Shown in pieces: positions 27,568 to 36,311 of a DNA stretch of 64,000 nucleotides. Made by a program: the position numbers and the translations under genes. The notes below the pieces were generated by a model. The model was not told where the DNA came from. It saw nothing but the letters and a program-made list of their open reading frames with translations, and ran no database searches. Where the stretch lies: the NCBI GenBank assembly GCA_009777935.1, contig WRKU01000001.1, positions 1 through 64,000 of the forward strand, given 5' to 3'. Within the stretch, counting starts at the first letter, position 1; the number at the start of each line of letters is the position of its first letter. Source of the DNA: Coriobacteriia bacterium (GTDB taxonomy: Bacteria > Actinomycetota > Coriobacteriia > WRKU01).

Positions 27568-28471
27568 GGAATAATCCTTTCATTGCTAGTGCTCCTTCAT
27601 CCTGAGTATCACGAGCTTCACACACAACAACTGGCGATATTTTCTTTCTTTGTATTGCCTCTATGAAATTCTCTGCACGGGGATAATACTTATCGAGCAG
27701 GGATTCATCCTCAAGCAAACTTACTTGATAGTTCTCGATCCTATCATCAAATGCTTTATGTTTCTTCTCGCCATTATGGTCAACCTCGACAGGATACATA
27801 TGAAAGTGTGTCTCTTCAAGCATTTCTCTACCCAACTGATTTTCAATCATATCTAGAATCTCCACGATAGATTCAGTCGATACCAGCGAACCGCCTCTGA
27901 AAGCATGAACATGCGCTACATCAACACAGGGCCTTGCGAAAGAAACTTTGGAGCATATGTAAATTATTTCCTCAATGCTACCGACCTGATTTCTCTTTCC
28001 TGCGGTTTCCGGATACAAAAAGATATCATCAGCAGGAAGAGATTGCTTGATACCATTGAGTCCTTCAATTATTTTTTCTACAGCATTTGCGCGATCATCG
28101 GCACTCTTCCCTGGATAGTGGCCCGGATGAAAAATGATACGACTTGATCCTATTTTTTTCGCCAAATCATAGCACTGTAGAATTCTCTCTTTGGATCGTT
28201 TGACAACTTCCTCATCAGCACTTGCAAGCGTCACATAATACGGTGCGTGTAGTGAAATGCCAATATTATACTCGTCAGCCAATTCCCTGTATCGGTGAGC
28301 TTGCTCGCTCTTCATTTTCACACCATATGTATTTTGTAGCTCAACCCAATCAAGCTGCAAACAATTGAGCCACTGAAATATATTATCCCGGTTTTTTCGG
28401 AACTCACTCTTGTGAAATGCTGGGGGAAAGCCAGCAACACCGAAAAGTACACTATCGCTTAAGTTTGTCAT
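27557..28471 (-). CDS. Endonuclease-IV-like TIM-barrel protein
   Basis: 304 residues of the AP-endonuclease-2/xylose-isomerase-like fold. Most endonuclease IV metal ligands have counterparts: SLHAPYYV (H75), FHPGHYPG (H115), YPETAG (E155), CVDVAHVHA (D184, H187), THFHMY (H222/H224), GEKKHKAF (H238) and VCEARD (E285). Nfo cleaves DNA at abasic sites; relatives isomerise sugars. The conserved metal site favours hydrolysis of a nucleotide-like substrate, but this is inference. It overlaps the FAD gene by 4 bp and the kinase by 11 bp. Confidence 0.7.
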   Translation of the reverse strand: MTNLSDSVLFGVAGFPPAFHKSEFRKNRDNIFQWLNCLQLDWVELQNTYGVKMKSEQAHRYRELADEYNIGISLHAPYYVTLASADEEVVKRSKERILQCYDLAKKIGSSRIIFHPGHYPGKSADDRANAVEKIIEGLNGIKQSLPADDIFLYPETAGKRNQVGSIEEIIYICSKVSFARPCVDVAHVHAFRGGSLVSTESIVEILDMIENQLGREMLEETHFHMYPVEVDHNGEKKHKAFDDRIENYQVSLLEDESLLDKYYPRAENFIEAIQRKKISPVVVCEARDTQDEGALAMKGLFHGD

Positions 28472-29763
28472 ACCGCAATCCGGTATGCTACCGGAGAGCT
28501 TGTATAAACCTCTTCAGAAAGTCGATGAAGCACACCTTCGCTCGCGCAATACGCCGACCACAACGACTGCACAAAACCACGTGAGATGCCTGCTGCGTCA
28601 CCAATGACAAAAAGATTGCTGACATTCGTCTCAAAATGAGAGTCAGTCATTACATATGAGTTGAGTCGATCAACTGAAGGTAGCCACATGGGATACTCAT
28701 CAAGATTTCCTTCGATAGCACCTGTTGCACTTAGCGCCTTCACAAACGTAGACAATGCACCCAAAAGTTCATCATACACATGAGTATCACTTATTAGTTT
28801 GTGATGATACTTAACGAAATCTTTGAGTGTTAGGTCTGCTGAGAGATATTTCTCCAAATGACGACAGAAGTCATATGCCATTTCATTTCCAACAATTTTT
28901 GGGGAGCGGGCTAACACGCCGACATTTGCCAAATCTGATATTTCATCAACAAAGTGACCATCGTAATACCGTGTTCCATGCAGATCGACAATCGTTTTGT
29001 CGCCGCCAGAACATACACAGAAAGTTCTTATTCCAATTCCACTAATTTGCGCTTTTAGTTTAACGTCTTTTCCGATAGAACCAAAAGTGGAATCTTCTTG
29101 CAATTGCATAGAAAAACGGAAACCCAAATCTGGGCTCTGCTTGCGCAGCAAGACATCCTTTCCTAGTAGATTCTCCATGCGCCCAGCCGAAAAACGTCCC
29201 GTTGCCATTATCAGAACGTCATACACACTATATGCCACTAAGGTATTGCTTTCACTATAGTTTGCAAGAAATTTCTGGCCACTTTTTCGATAACCCAAGA
29301 AACGACAGTTTGTTTTTATCTTAACCCCATGAGCATCCAAGGTAGTCAGCAATTGCTTAACGTAAGCATTCATTTTTTCTTTCTTAACCAAAACGGAATG
29401 ATAGGATTTTTCACCCACTCCATGTTGCATGTAATCTTTCCGCAATGTTGTCTCTTGAGCAGTATCGCTGCATTCAAGTCCAAAAGAATTGAGGCACTTT
29501 TGCTCAAACTGAAAAAAACGTTCATGAGAGTAGTCGGTATGCCTCCAAACTCCTCCACTTGCAGGCGGAAGACAGAGCTTGCCACCAAAGACCGTACCTG
29601 CACCGCCGACGCCAGAAACAAGGTTTGGTTTCGTACTGCGAAGTCTACTGTCATAAGTATTACCACACTCAAGCACAGTAACGTCTACATCTGCATTTCG
29701 TGCCAACAAGTAGGCCGTCATCAGACCGCTTAATCCTGCGCCAACGATTAATACTTTCTGCAT
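28468..29763 (-). CDS. FAD-dependent oxidoreductase
   Basis: 431 residues. The N-terminal dinucleotide-binding motif VLIVGAGLSGLMTAYLLA (4-21) ends at an acidic LEC. ATGRF (near 190) and FVIGDAAGISRGFVQS (near 392-407) complete the FAD-binding pattern. It resembles GidA/HI0933-like flavoproteins rather than a respiratory enzyme. The substrate is unknown. It is the second enzyme of the operon, 11 bp after the DCD-fold gene and overlapping the TIM-barrel gene by 4 bp. Confidence 0.7.
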   Translation of the reverse strand: MQKVLIVGAGLSGLMTAYLLARNADVDVTVLECGNTYDSRLRSTKPNLVSGVGGAGTVFGGKLCLPPASGGVWRHTDYSHERFFQFEQKCLNSFGLECSDTAQETTLRKDYMQHGVGEKSYHSVLVKKEKMNAYVKQLLTTLDAHGVKIKTNCRFLGYRKSGQKFLANYSESNTLVAYSVYDVLIMATGRFSAGRMENLLGKDVLLRKQSPDLGFRFSMQLQEDSTFGSIGKDVKLKAQISGIGIRTFCVCSGGDKTIVDLHGTRYYDGHFVDEISDLANVGVLARSPKIVGNEMAYDFCRHLEKYLSADLTLKDFVKYHHKLISDTHVYDELLGALSTFVKALSATGAIEGNLDEYPMWLPSVDRLNSYVMTDSHFETNVSNLFVIGDAAGISRGFVQSLWSAYCASEGVLHRLSEEVYTSSPVAYRIAV

Positions 29764-29774
29764 AATTGACCCCC

Positions 29775-31043
29775 CTATTCTTTCGCTGGAAAGCTCTCAT
29801 CATAAGCAGACGAGTTTCTGATTGATATAACTTCATCAGATGTATCTCCTGCATCAACGGTCTGATCTTCAGATGTTCTTTCGCGCTCGATAGATTCAAC
29901 CTCAACTGCATCAATCCTTTTTTCAATATCGGCAATTCGTTCATTCACGCCCGTGAGACCCGGCAGCCAAATACTCAAGAGAACGCTCAGGGCAGCTGAG
30001 GCAAGTGCTGCGACAAGAGCGATAACAGCAGCTGTCCATCTAAGTCGCAGCTCTGCCCTTTTCTCGACCTGCAAAGCAATTTTCCTTATTGTGTCATCAG
30101 AATTGATTTCGTTGATTACCTCATGTTTCAATCCCAATAGACCACAATCACCTGGAAGTCGCCCCTCTTTCCAGAAGTATCGTACTTCCTGGATGCCCTT
30201 ATCGTCACAAAAAAGTTTCTTTTCGTATTTTTCTGCATTGTCTTTGCAAATCTTTTTTATGATTTCACTTCTTTTATCAGCTTCACAAAAACAAGATACA
30301 TAAGAAAATTCAGCGGTTGCGATTCGCTCACCCAGAGACAGATACACAGGTTCATTGCTGAAGTTGTGAATGAAACAAAACAACCTGCCTTTATAGCATG
30401 GACCAATTTGGGTGCCCTGTTGGCTCACTAAGCCTTGCTGAACTTTCTCCAACCTCAAATCGAATCTTCCAACAACTAGGTATCCTTTATTCGGATCGGT
30501 AGCAACAGTGTGTGTATCTACGATTTCATGTAACTGGATAAGTGCCGATCCATATGGCGGGATCTTGATCTTATTTGGATTGGCACGATTCTGATAGCGA
30601 TATTGTGGAGCTGCCTCAGAGTATTTTTTATTCAAGTCTTCTAAGAGTTCTGGATCTCCAACAAATGCTGGACTCCATTTTTGGTCATCCCCTTCATCAT
30701 TGCCGTTCGCAGAAGCCCGTCTCCATAACTTCCACTTCTGATTGCCGGAATTGCCATCATCGCTATTTTTCTTATTGCCATCGTATATGTAGTGACAGTT
30801 GCCAAGCGTTAAATCAACTGTTGCAGACTTATAATTGTTAGACTTGCTACCATCTTCCAAAACGATTAGCCCATGAGCCTGTATTTCTTCTCTGGTTAGT
30901 GTTCCTGCAATTTTCTTAAAGCAGCTGATGATATGATCGCATGGCTCTTCGATTGGCTGAGATTCGCTTTGTGCAACTTTGCTATCTGCTGCGTCAGAAT
31001 CATCTCGTCTTGTCTCATCGTTCATGATGCTGCAATCCTCCAT
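29775..31043 (-). CDS. DCD/dUTPase-fold protein with C-terminal membrane anchor
   Basis: 422 residues. Residues about 70-80 (SATVDLTLGN) match the start of dCTP-deaminase folds. The core block GRFDLRLEKVQQGLVS...GTQIGPCYKGRLFCFIHNFSNEPVYLSLGERIATAEF matches the trimeric DCD/dUTPase signature. One transmembrane helix (334-363) is followed by a coiled coil (about 364-390) and an acidic tail. The catalytic Glu of dCTP deaminase cannot be assigned with confidence, so it may bind rather than convert nucleotides. ATG 31025 is an alternative start with GGAGG 11 nt upstream. Confidence 0.65.
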   Translation of the reverse strand: MEDCSIMNDETRRDDSDAADSKVAQSESQPIEEPCDHIISCFKKIAGTLTREEIQAHGLIVLEDGSKSNNYKSATVDLTLGNCHYIYDGNKKNSDDGNSGNQKWKLWRRASANGNDEGDDQKWSPAFVGDPELLEDLNKKYSEAAPQYRYQNRANPNKIKIPPYGSALIQLHEIVDTHTVATDPNKGYLVVGRFDLRLEKVQQGLVSQQGTQIGPCYKGRLFCFIHNFSNEPVYLSLGERIATAEFSYVSCFCEADKRSEIIKKICKDNAEKYEKKLFCDDKGIQEVRYFWKEGRLPGDCGLLGLKHEVINEINSDDTIRKIALQVEKRAELRLRWTAAVIALVAALASAALSVLLSIWLPGLTGVNERIADIEKRIDAVEVESIERERTSEDQTVDAGDTSDEVISIRNSSAYDESFPAKE

Positions 31044-31071
31044 CCTACTAGGCCTATGTGTGATGCTGTCC

Positions 31072-31389
31072 CTATACCGACAGCACTTCCAAGTCCTGCA
31101 CGTAAAGTTTCACGCTATCATCATACATGATGTCTTGACAAGACTCGAACCTCCAACTATTGCCTTCGTGAAATCCTAAAGAACCCATACATCTGTGATG
31201 GTCGAAAATGTCTCCTGCTGCGATAAAAGATGCTGCGGTTCGAGCGACGGATATTGCGCCACCCATGCTACACTTATAGACGCAACGAAAGGGTTTTATA
31301 TAAACAGCGATATGCTGCGCTCTCAAGAGCGGGCTGTCGTTCGAATTCATGCAGAGGTGTCCGGCCTCTGAAATGAGTTTGAGCGGCAT
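31072..31389 (-). CDS. Hypothetical 105-residue protein, possible first gene of the operon
   Basis: An open frame of 105 residues ends 28 bp before the DCD-fold gene on the same strand. Nothing recognised; it has six cysteines and a central AISVARTAASFIAAGDI segment. The ribosome-binding site is weak (AAAGAG about 15 nt upstream). It may equally be non-coding leader. Confidence 0.35.
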   Translation of the reverse strand: MPLKLISEAGHLCMNSNDSPLLRAQHIAVYIKPFRCVYKCSMGGAISVARTAASFIAAGDIFDHHRCMGSLGFHEGNSWRFESCQDIMYDDSVKLYVQDLEVLSV

Positions 31390-31482
31390 TGCTGTTTGAA
31401 ACTCTTTCGTTGCAAGGGGCCGGCACCTCTACATCTTTTCAAGTGCTTTCCCCAATAATGCAAACGAGGGAAAGGGCAGACA

Positions 31483-31896
31483 ATGTACGGTGAAGACATC
31501 AGCATCAAACAACTCTATGACGCAATTAGCGAACTACCCGCCGATCCCGTAAAACCCATAGAGGAATACGGCTGCGGCTGCCAGACAAGCTACAGGAGCC
31601 AATGGCTCGCGTGGTTAGGTTGCCCTCACTCCAAGAGAAAGCGAAAAACCGGGCGTACCGCCGAAGATGTCTACGACAGAATTGAGAATCCCGGTATGCT
31701 CCTGTGGCTCATCGAGGAAGCACACAGGCAAGAGAGCTTCATCGATCTAATAGGAGCACGTGAGGAAGCGCATCGCGAGAGCACCAATTACATGAAGTGC
31801 ATGGCCATCAGAGATGCGGTGCCGTGGGAAGAGGTAGCTAACGTCCTTGGCGTTGTAGAATACCTCTCTGAGCCCGATACCCCTCCCACTGCGTGA
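31483..31896 (+). CDS. Hypothetical 137-residue protein
   Basis: A GAGGGAAAGGG site precedes ATG 31483. No family recognised. Residues about 29-50 contain EEYGCGCQTSYRSQWLAWL and a further Cys-Pro-His, a possible metal site; the rest is helical and polar. It is divergent from the DCD/FAD operon and convergent with the membrane protein downstream. Its DNA looks GC-richer than neighbouring island genes, hinting at a separate origin. Confidence 0.55.
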   Translation: MYGEDISIKQLYDAISELPADPVKPIEEYGCGCQTSYRSQWLAWLGCPHSKRKRKTGRTAEDVYDRIENPGMLLWLIEEAHRQESFIDLIGAREEAHRESTNYMKCMAIRDAVPWEEVANVLGVVEYLSEPDTPPTA

Positions 31897-31900
31897 GCTT

Positions 31901-32572
31901 CTATAGGGATTCCAATCGCTCCATCTCTCTTTTGTGAATTTCGTCTTGGCGATCAAAGTCTGGTTCCCAGAACGCATCTTGCACTGTACCCCAGATCAAG
32001 CCGAATAGCTCAAAGGGTACTTTGAGAAAATACCAGATTCCTTGCGCCCAAAATCCAAATGCTTTGTCTGGAGCTACGAAGCCAGCCTTATCTTTATCTT
32101 CGCCTTTTTCGGGCACGAGAACTCGTCTGCGTTTCCTGCGAAGTGTCCAAAGCAATATGCCGGCAATCAGTACCATAAGAAGCCCGGCTACCATCAAGAC
32201 AAACGCCCAATACCCTATCCCGATGAAAGCGATGATTATGATAGGCCACGCCCAATAAACACCAGCACCGTATTTAAGGATTCCTCCTCGGTAACTTACC
32301 CCTACCACCGCACCAGCAAGAATCGATAGCGCTCCTAGGAAAACGTCTCCTGTCCCAGACTGTAGCCAAAAGATAGCGTCTTCGACAATCTTCGGATTAT
32401 CGACAGAAAAGTATTCCAGCAATTGATAATACGCCTCAAGCGGCAGAAAGCGTAGTGAATGATAAGCGCTGTAAGCAAGCACCCAGAAAATAAGACCTCC
32501 AACGATTGTTCTAAGTAGCAGTCGCCATCCTCGATCACCCAAAACCGAACGTGCCTCATCAGAAATTGCCAT
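31901..32572 (-). CDS. Membrane protein, four predicted helices
   Basis: 223 residues. Hydrophobic segments lie near 22-42 (IVGGLIFWVLAYSAY), 78-92 (DVFLGALSILAGAVV), 108-120 and 122-145 (ALLMVLIAGILLW-like), followed by a basic RRKRRR stop-transfer and a cytoplasmic tail with an amphipathic FWAQGIWYFLKVPFELF segment. No family recognised. Isolated gene. Confidence 0.6.
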   Translation of the reverse strand: MAISDEARSVLGDRGWRLLLRTIVGGLIFWVLAYSAYHSLRFLPLEAYYQLLEYFSVDNPKIVEDAIFWLQSGTGDVFLGALSILAGAVVGVSYRGGILKYGAGVYWAWPIIIIAFIGIGYWAFVLMVAGLLMVLIAGILLWTLRRKRRRVLVPEKGEDKDKAGFVAPDKAFGFWAQGIWYFLKVPFELFGLIWGTVQDAFWEPDFDRQDEIHKREMERLESL

Positions 32573-32716
32573 CCTTTGTCCCCTCTTCTCATAGTGCTAC
32601 AACTCTTTCGTTCAGTATATCCGAGGGGTGGGACACATTCCGATTCGCGCAACACCGAAAGCATGTGTGCCCGCAACGCCTCTATCTAAAATGGCTTTAT
32701 TCCATCTCGCGGGTAT

Positions 32717-32751
32717 TGTCAAAAAGTTACTATGGTGGTAACCTTTTGACA
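32717..32751. promoter_or_regulatory. Operator palindrome directly before abiEi (second copy)
   Basis: TGTCAAAAAGTTACTA and TGGTAACCTTTTGACA form a 16-bp inverted repeat with 14 matching positions. The right arm touches the ATG at 32751. AbiEi proteins bind such repeats to repress their operon. Confidence 0.6.
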
Positions 32752-33320
32752 TGAACGAAATCGTTGGAAATATAGACAAACTACGTGAGATCGCTCTGAC
32801 CCAACACGGGTATGCCACGACTCAACAAGCATTAGATGCAGGCGTAACCAAACGAGCATTGGCAGATCTCACGAAACGCAATCGTCTTGAACGTGTAGTC
32901 TTTGGCGTATATCGTGTACCTCAGGTGCCCTACACGCAATACGATGCGTTCATGTTAGCTGTGTTGTGGACAGGAGTGCCAGAAGCTGTCATAAGCCACG
33001 AGACTGCCCTAGATATGTACGATGTGAGCGATATCAACCCAACAAAGATTTTTGTGACAGTCGCAACAAATCGCAGGATACGGCGTAAAGGTGGCGAGCA
33101 CTATGTTGTGTATCATCAAGATCTGCGACCAGATCAAATAGGGTGGCAAGAAGAGATCCCTTCGGTCAAGTTACCGACAGCCATTGAGCAGTGTATTGAG
33201 AGCGGTGTGCCCACATACTTGCTCGATCAGGCAATTGAACGTGGTCGCGCAAAAGGACTTCTGACTATTGATGACGAAAAAACCTTAACGCAAAAACTTG
33301 AGGAGCGTAGTGGACGATAA
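32751..33320 (+). CDS. abiEi: AbiEi-type antitoxin / repressor
   Basis: 189 residues. The N-terminal winged-helix AbiEi_4 domain (about 8-60: GYATTQQALDAGVTKRALAD, then RLERVVFGVYRVP) precedes the antitoxin domain with AVISHETALDMYDVSDINP and KLPTAIEQCIESG. The family neutralises AbiEii and represses the operon. The operator palindrome lies immediately upstream. The toxin gene overlaps its last 11 bp. This pair is intact, unlike the one at 4.4-5.5 kb. Confidence 0.8.
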   Translation: MNEIVGNIDKLREIALTQHGYATTQQALDAGVTKRALADLTKRNRLERVVFGVYRVPQVPYTQYDAFMLAVLWTGVPEAVISHETALDMYDVSDINPTKIFVTVATNRRIRRKGGEHYVVYHQDLRPDQIGWQEEIPSVKLPTAIEQCIESGVPTYLLDQAIERGRAKGLLTIDDEKTLTQKLEERSGR

Positions 33321-34260
33321 AACCAAAACCGTTTCTGCTGATGACCTGGAAAGATTGTCGTCAAAAACCAAGGATCCGCATTCAGTAAGTGTGCTTGATA
33401 AGTGGATCGCACTTGCTGAAAACGAGATGGGACTTGGGCAAAGCGGAAGATTATCGTGGCTTATTGCCTCTACTGTCGTTACTGCCAAACTTCAACAGGT
33501 GGTCGATGATGCTGGAAACGGCAGATTCTTGCTTAAGGGTGGCACGTTACTCCAGCACAGGCTTAGTCCGGTATCAAGAGCTACGAGGGATCTTGATGGC
33601 ATGGTACGTGGCGAAATCGAAGATTTCTTCGTGTGCCTCGATAGGCAACTAGATGAGTCCTGGGGGCCAATCGAGTTTAGGCGCAGTGAGGCAATACCTA
33701 TCAATATGCCCACTAAGATCATAAAGCCGCAGCGATTTGACATGATTCTTTTGCTGCGTGGTCGAGTATGGCGAAAAATCACCGTGGAGGTATCCCCCGA
33801 TGAGGGACACGCTACCACCATACATGAAGAGTTTCCCGCTCCATCACTTGCGGGGTTTGGCTTGCCAACTCCAGAGCGTCTTATCGGACTTTCAATGGGC
33901 TATCAAACGGCTCAGAAAGTGCATGCGGCGAGCGATCCACATGACCCACCTACATTCATCAATAATCGTGCGAGAGATGTGGTGGACTTGCTGCTCATCA
34001 AAGAATTAGCAGATGCTACCGGCAGTCCAAGCGAAAGTGAGATTTCCTCTGCCATCATCGACATCTTTGAGGCACGAGGGCGCGAAGCTGACGAACTCGG
34101 CAGACCAGTGCGGATATGGCCTGCCCATATTAGCATTCATCCGCATTGGGATGAGGACTATGCGGTCGCGGCAGGATCAGTTGGGATTGATACGGAGCTT
34201 GCTGATGCGGTAGAACAACTCAATGAATGGCTGGATATTCTAAGTATCAAGTCGGCCTAG
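33310..34260 (+). CDS. abiEii: AbiEii-type nucleotidyltransferase toxin
   Basis: 316 residues. The nucleotidyltransferase signature FLLKGGTLLQHRL...SRATRDLDG gives GG...R.T.DLD; FDMILLLRGRVWRKITVEVSPDE supplies the third acidic strand. The helical C-terminus has the conserved RARDVVDLLLIKEL. AbiEii toxins modify tRNA or block translation by nucleotide transfer. GTG 33310 is chosen because GAGGAG is 4 nt upstream; TTG 33298 is the alternative. It is coupled to abiEi by an 11-bp overlap. Confidence 0.8.
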   Translation: MDDKTKTVSADDLERLSSKTKDPHSVSVLDKWIALAENEMGLGQSGRLSWLIASTVVTAKLQQVVDDAGNGRFLLKGGTLLQHRLSPVSRATRDLDGMVRGEIEDFFVCLDRQLDESWGPIEFRRSEAIPINMPTKIIKPQRFDMILLLRGRVWRKITVEVSPDEGHATTIHEEFPAPSLAGFGLPTPERLIGLSMGYQTAQKVHAASDPHDPPTFINNRARDVVDLLLIKELADATGSPSESEISSAIIDIFEARGREADELGRPVRIWPAHISIHPHWDEDYAVAAGSVGIDTELADAVEQLNEWLDILSIKSA

Positions 34261-34278
34261 GTCCTTGGCGATCTAACC

Positions 34279-35190
34279 ATGAAACAAGTATCACCTTTCT
34301 CAGCTAAACTCATCCGCATACTAATCGTCCTGCTTCTGGTCGGGCTCATTGCGGGCGCGGCAGTCGGTTGTGCAGATACAAGCGTACCTGTGAGCAATGC
34401 GAATGAAACAACCAGCAAGCCTGTTGATGGACTTCTCAAAGTGCACTATATCGATGTCGGACAGGGCGACAGCGCATTCAGAGAGCTACCGGATGGCAAA
34501 ACGATACTTATAGATGCCGGACCAAAAGGCCAAGGAGCTACTGTTGTTTTATATATCAAATCTCTCGGTCACTCCAGCATCGATTACCTTGTTGCCACAC
34601 ACCCTGACGCAGATCACATTGGTGGAATGTCTCTTGTTATTGAGTCATTTGCTATCGGCGAGGTTTGGGAACCGAGCAGGACGAGCAATTCAAATACATA
34701 CAGGGATCTGCAAGTACTGATTACCGCAAGGAATATACCGAGGCGCATAGCACAGGCGGGAGACCTGATACATGCAGCAGATAATCTTACTGCTACTGTT
34801 TTATCGCCTGCTGCCGACAAAACCTATCGCAACGACAATAACGATTGGTCGATAATCATCGAGCTTGTCTTTGGCAGCGATATCTTCCTATTTACAGGAG
34901 ACGCGAGCACTGCAGTCATTCTCGATGCAAAAAACGACAAGATCGATGTGCTCAAAGTGGGACACCATGGTAGCAACACAAGCACTGATGAGCGATTGGT
35001 ATCTGCACTTTCTCCTGATTACGCGGTCTTTTCAGTTGGAAAAAATGGATTCGGTCATCCCCATCTTGAGGTACTCAATTTCCTCAGCACAGCAGATATA
35101 TTTCGCACAGACAAACAAGGTACCATTATTATAGTCTCTGACGGCACCAGCATTACCGTCAACACAGCCCCTTGGGTGTTTGGACAATAG
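34279..35190 (+). CDS. ComEC/Rec2-like metallo-beta-lactamase-fold lipoprotein
   Basis: 303 residues. The signal peptide (about 10-31) ends in lipobox AAVGC. The mature part has VHYIDVGQGDSAF, IDAGP, ATHPDADHIGG (metal-binding HxDxDH), FLFTGDAS and LKVGHHGSNTST, the pattern of the stand-alone ComEC C-terminal domain. Relatives are secreted phosphodiesterases or nucleases; the substrate is unknown. It starts 18 bp after abiEii and may be read from the same promoter. Extracellular tethering suggests action on DNA or nucleotides outside the cell. Confidence 0.8.
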   Translation: MKQVSPFSAKLIRILIVLLLVGLIAGAAVGCADTSVPVSNANETTSKPVDGLLKVHYIDVGQGDSAFRELPDGKTILIDAGPKGQGATVVLYIKSLGHSSIDYLVATHPDADHIGGMSLVIESFAIGEVWEPSRTSNSNTYRDLQVLITARNIPRRIAQAGDLIHAADNLTATVLSPAADKTYRNDNNDWSIIIELVFGSDIFLFTGDASTAVILDAKNDKIDVLKVGHHGSNTSTDERLVSALSPDYAVFSVGKNGFGHPHLEVLNFLSTADIFRTDKQGTIIIVSDGTSITVNTAPWVFGQ

Positions 35191-35226
35191 GTGCTTACTG
35201 CATGCGGTAGTACTATCCAGCCAAAC

Positions 35227-35532
35227 CTATCGTTCTAAGTAATATCCAAAGGCGGAATTGATCTTTATCATACCATCATCAAGAGTGGTGAAATTCACTG
35301 TCGTGAGAACAAGTCTGCCACCATCAATATCAAACTCATAGGGATCCCATTCATCTCGAACCCAATCCGTGCTACGGGGTATCGGCCTAACCAAAGAGTC
35401 GATAAAACCGCATGAACACATCATGAGCAAGGCGCCAATCACAAAAGTGACTACCGCTATTGTGGCTGCCCACTTCTTCGATATTGCATTTTCGGGCATT
35501 GTCGTTGTTGGGGATTCTTCTTGTGTGTTCAT
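35227..35532 (-). CDS. Small membrane-anchored protein
   Basis: 101 residues with one hydrophobic segment (about 22-44, WAATIAVVTFVIGALLMMCS) and a short soluble tail. The segment ends in CSCG, so a lipobox-like Cys is possible. GAGGTG lies about 4 nt upstream. No family recognised. Confidence 0.5.
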   Translation of the reverse strand: MNTQEESPTTTMPENAISKKWAATIAVVTFVIGALLMMCSCGFIDSLVRPIPRSTDWVRDEWDPYEFDIDGGRLVLTTVNFTTLDDGMIKINSAFGYYLER

Positions 35533-35538
35533 AACACC

Positions 35539-36225
35539 TCAGCCCAGCGCCCTCATAAGACCAGAGCGGAAATTGCTTTCATAAACAGCAGGCACATTGG
35601 CACGCGCTTCGATCTCTCTTATCACTTTAATCAAAGAGACCTCATTCAAGACATCCCGACACGCATCAACATCCTCAAGGTTACGCACGATATAATGACC
35701 GACGATTTTATTTCCGATGGCGCCGGCATGGCTGGTAAGCAAATCTCCACTTTCCTTCGGCGCTACGTTGATTCGTACTATCTCGTCATGAGTGGAAATC
35801 CTTACCTGCACAATCGCAGCTCGATATCCACCACCTTGTTTGCGAGGATTATTGACTACCGCAAGCCCCAGAGATTGTATTGAGCTGTAGGAAATAATCT
35901 CATCTCGCTTGCCATACTGCAGGGTGACGGCTTCTTCTCCAAATACAGCTTCGCCATTCTGCTCACCCCATTTCGCAAAAAACTTAATCAACGACACTAT
36001 TATGATGAAGATGGGAGCCATCATCATTATCAGATATAACGGTATGCCTAGTCCCATCTGAACATTGTCATCAAGACTTTGCCACCACCGAGAAGATGCA
36101 AGCAGCATAGCAACAATCCATACAGGAACCAAACCTGCCGACAACGCTGCGATGAGAATCAGAATCGCGGTAGTCTTATTGGAGATAACTGAGTATCTGA
36201 AAGGAATGGCTTTAATTTCTGTCAT
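35539..36225 (-). CDS. Membrane protein with PH-like C-terminal domain
   Basis: 228 residues from ATG 36225. Two hydrophobic segments (about 18-44 and 58-82) precede a soluble beta-rich domain with VTLQYGKRDEIISYSSIQSL, similar to bacterial PH-domain membrane proteins. The start is supported by TACAAT ending 6 nt upstream, a leaderless arrangement. No role known. Confidence 0.55.
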   Translation of the reverse strand: MTEIKAIPFRYSVISNKTTAILILIAALSAGLVPVWIVAMLLASSRWWQSLDDNVQMGLGIPLYLIMMMAPIFIIIVSLIKFFAKWGEQNGEAVFGEEAVTLQYGKRDEIISYSSIQSLGLAVVNNPRKQGGGYRAAIVQVRISTHDEIVRINVAPKESGDLLTSHAGAIGNKIVGHYIVRNLEDVDACRDVLNEVSLIKVIREIEARANVPAVYESNFRSGLMRALG

Positions 36226-36231
36226 GGATTT

Positions 36232-36237
36232 ATTGTA
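36232..36237 (-). promoter_or_regulatory. -10 box of the PH-like gene, leaderless configuration
   Basis: TACAAT, then AAATCC, then ATG on the minus strand; the predicted start site is the initiation codon. Confidence 0.5.
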
Positions 36238-36311
36238 GCCCAGTTTTGCTAGAATGAAGTTGCCTGACCTGAGCCAAGGGAGTACAGTTGCCGAATCTTC
36301 GCTCATCTTTT

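Noticed and set aside
31390-31482. Possible CRISPR-like spacing or repeat in the divergent gap
   Set aside because: No repeated unit on inspection. No CRISPR array was seen anywhere in the window.
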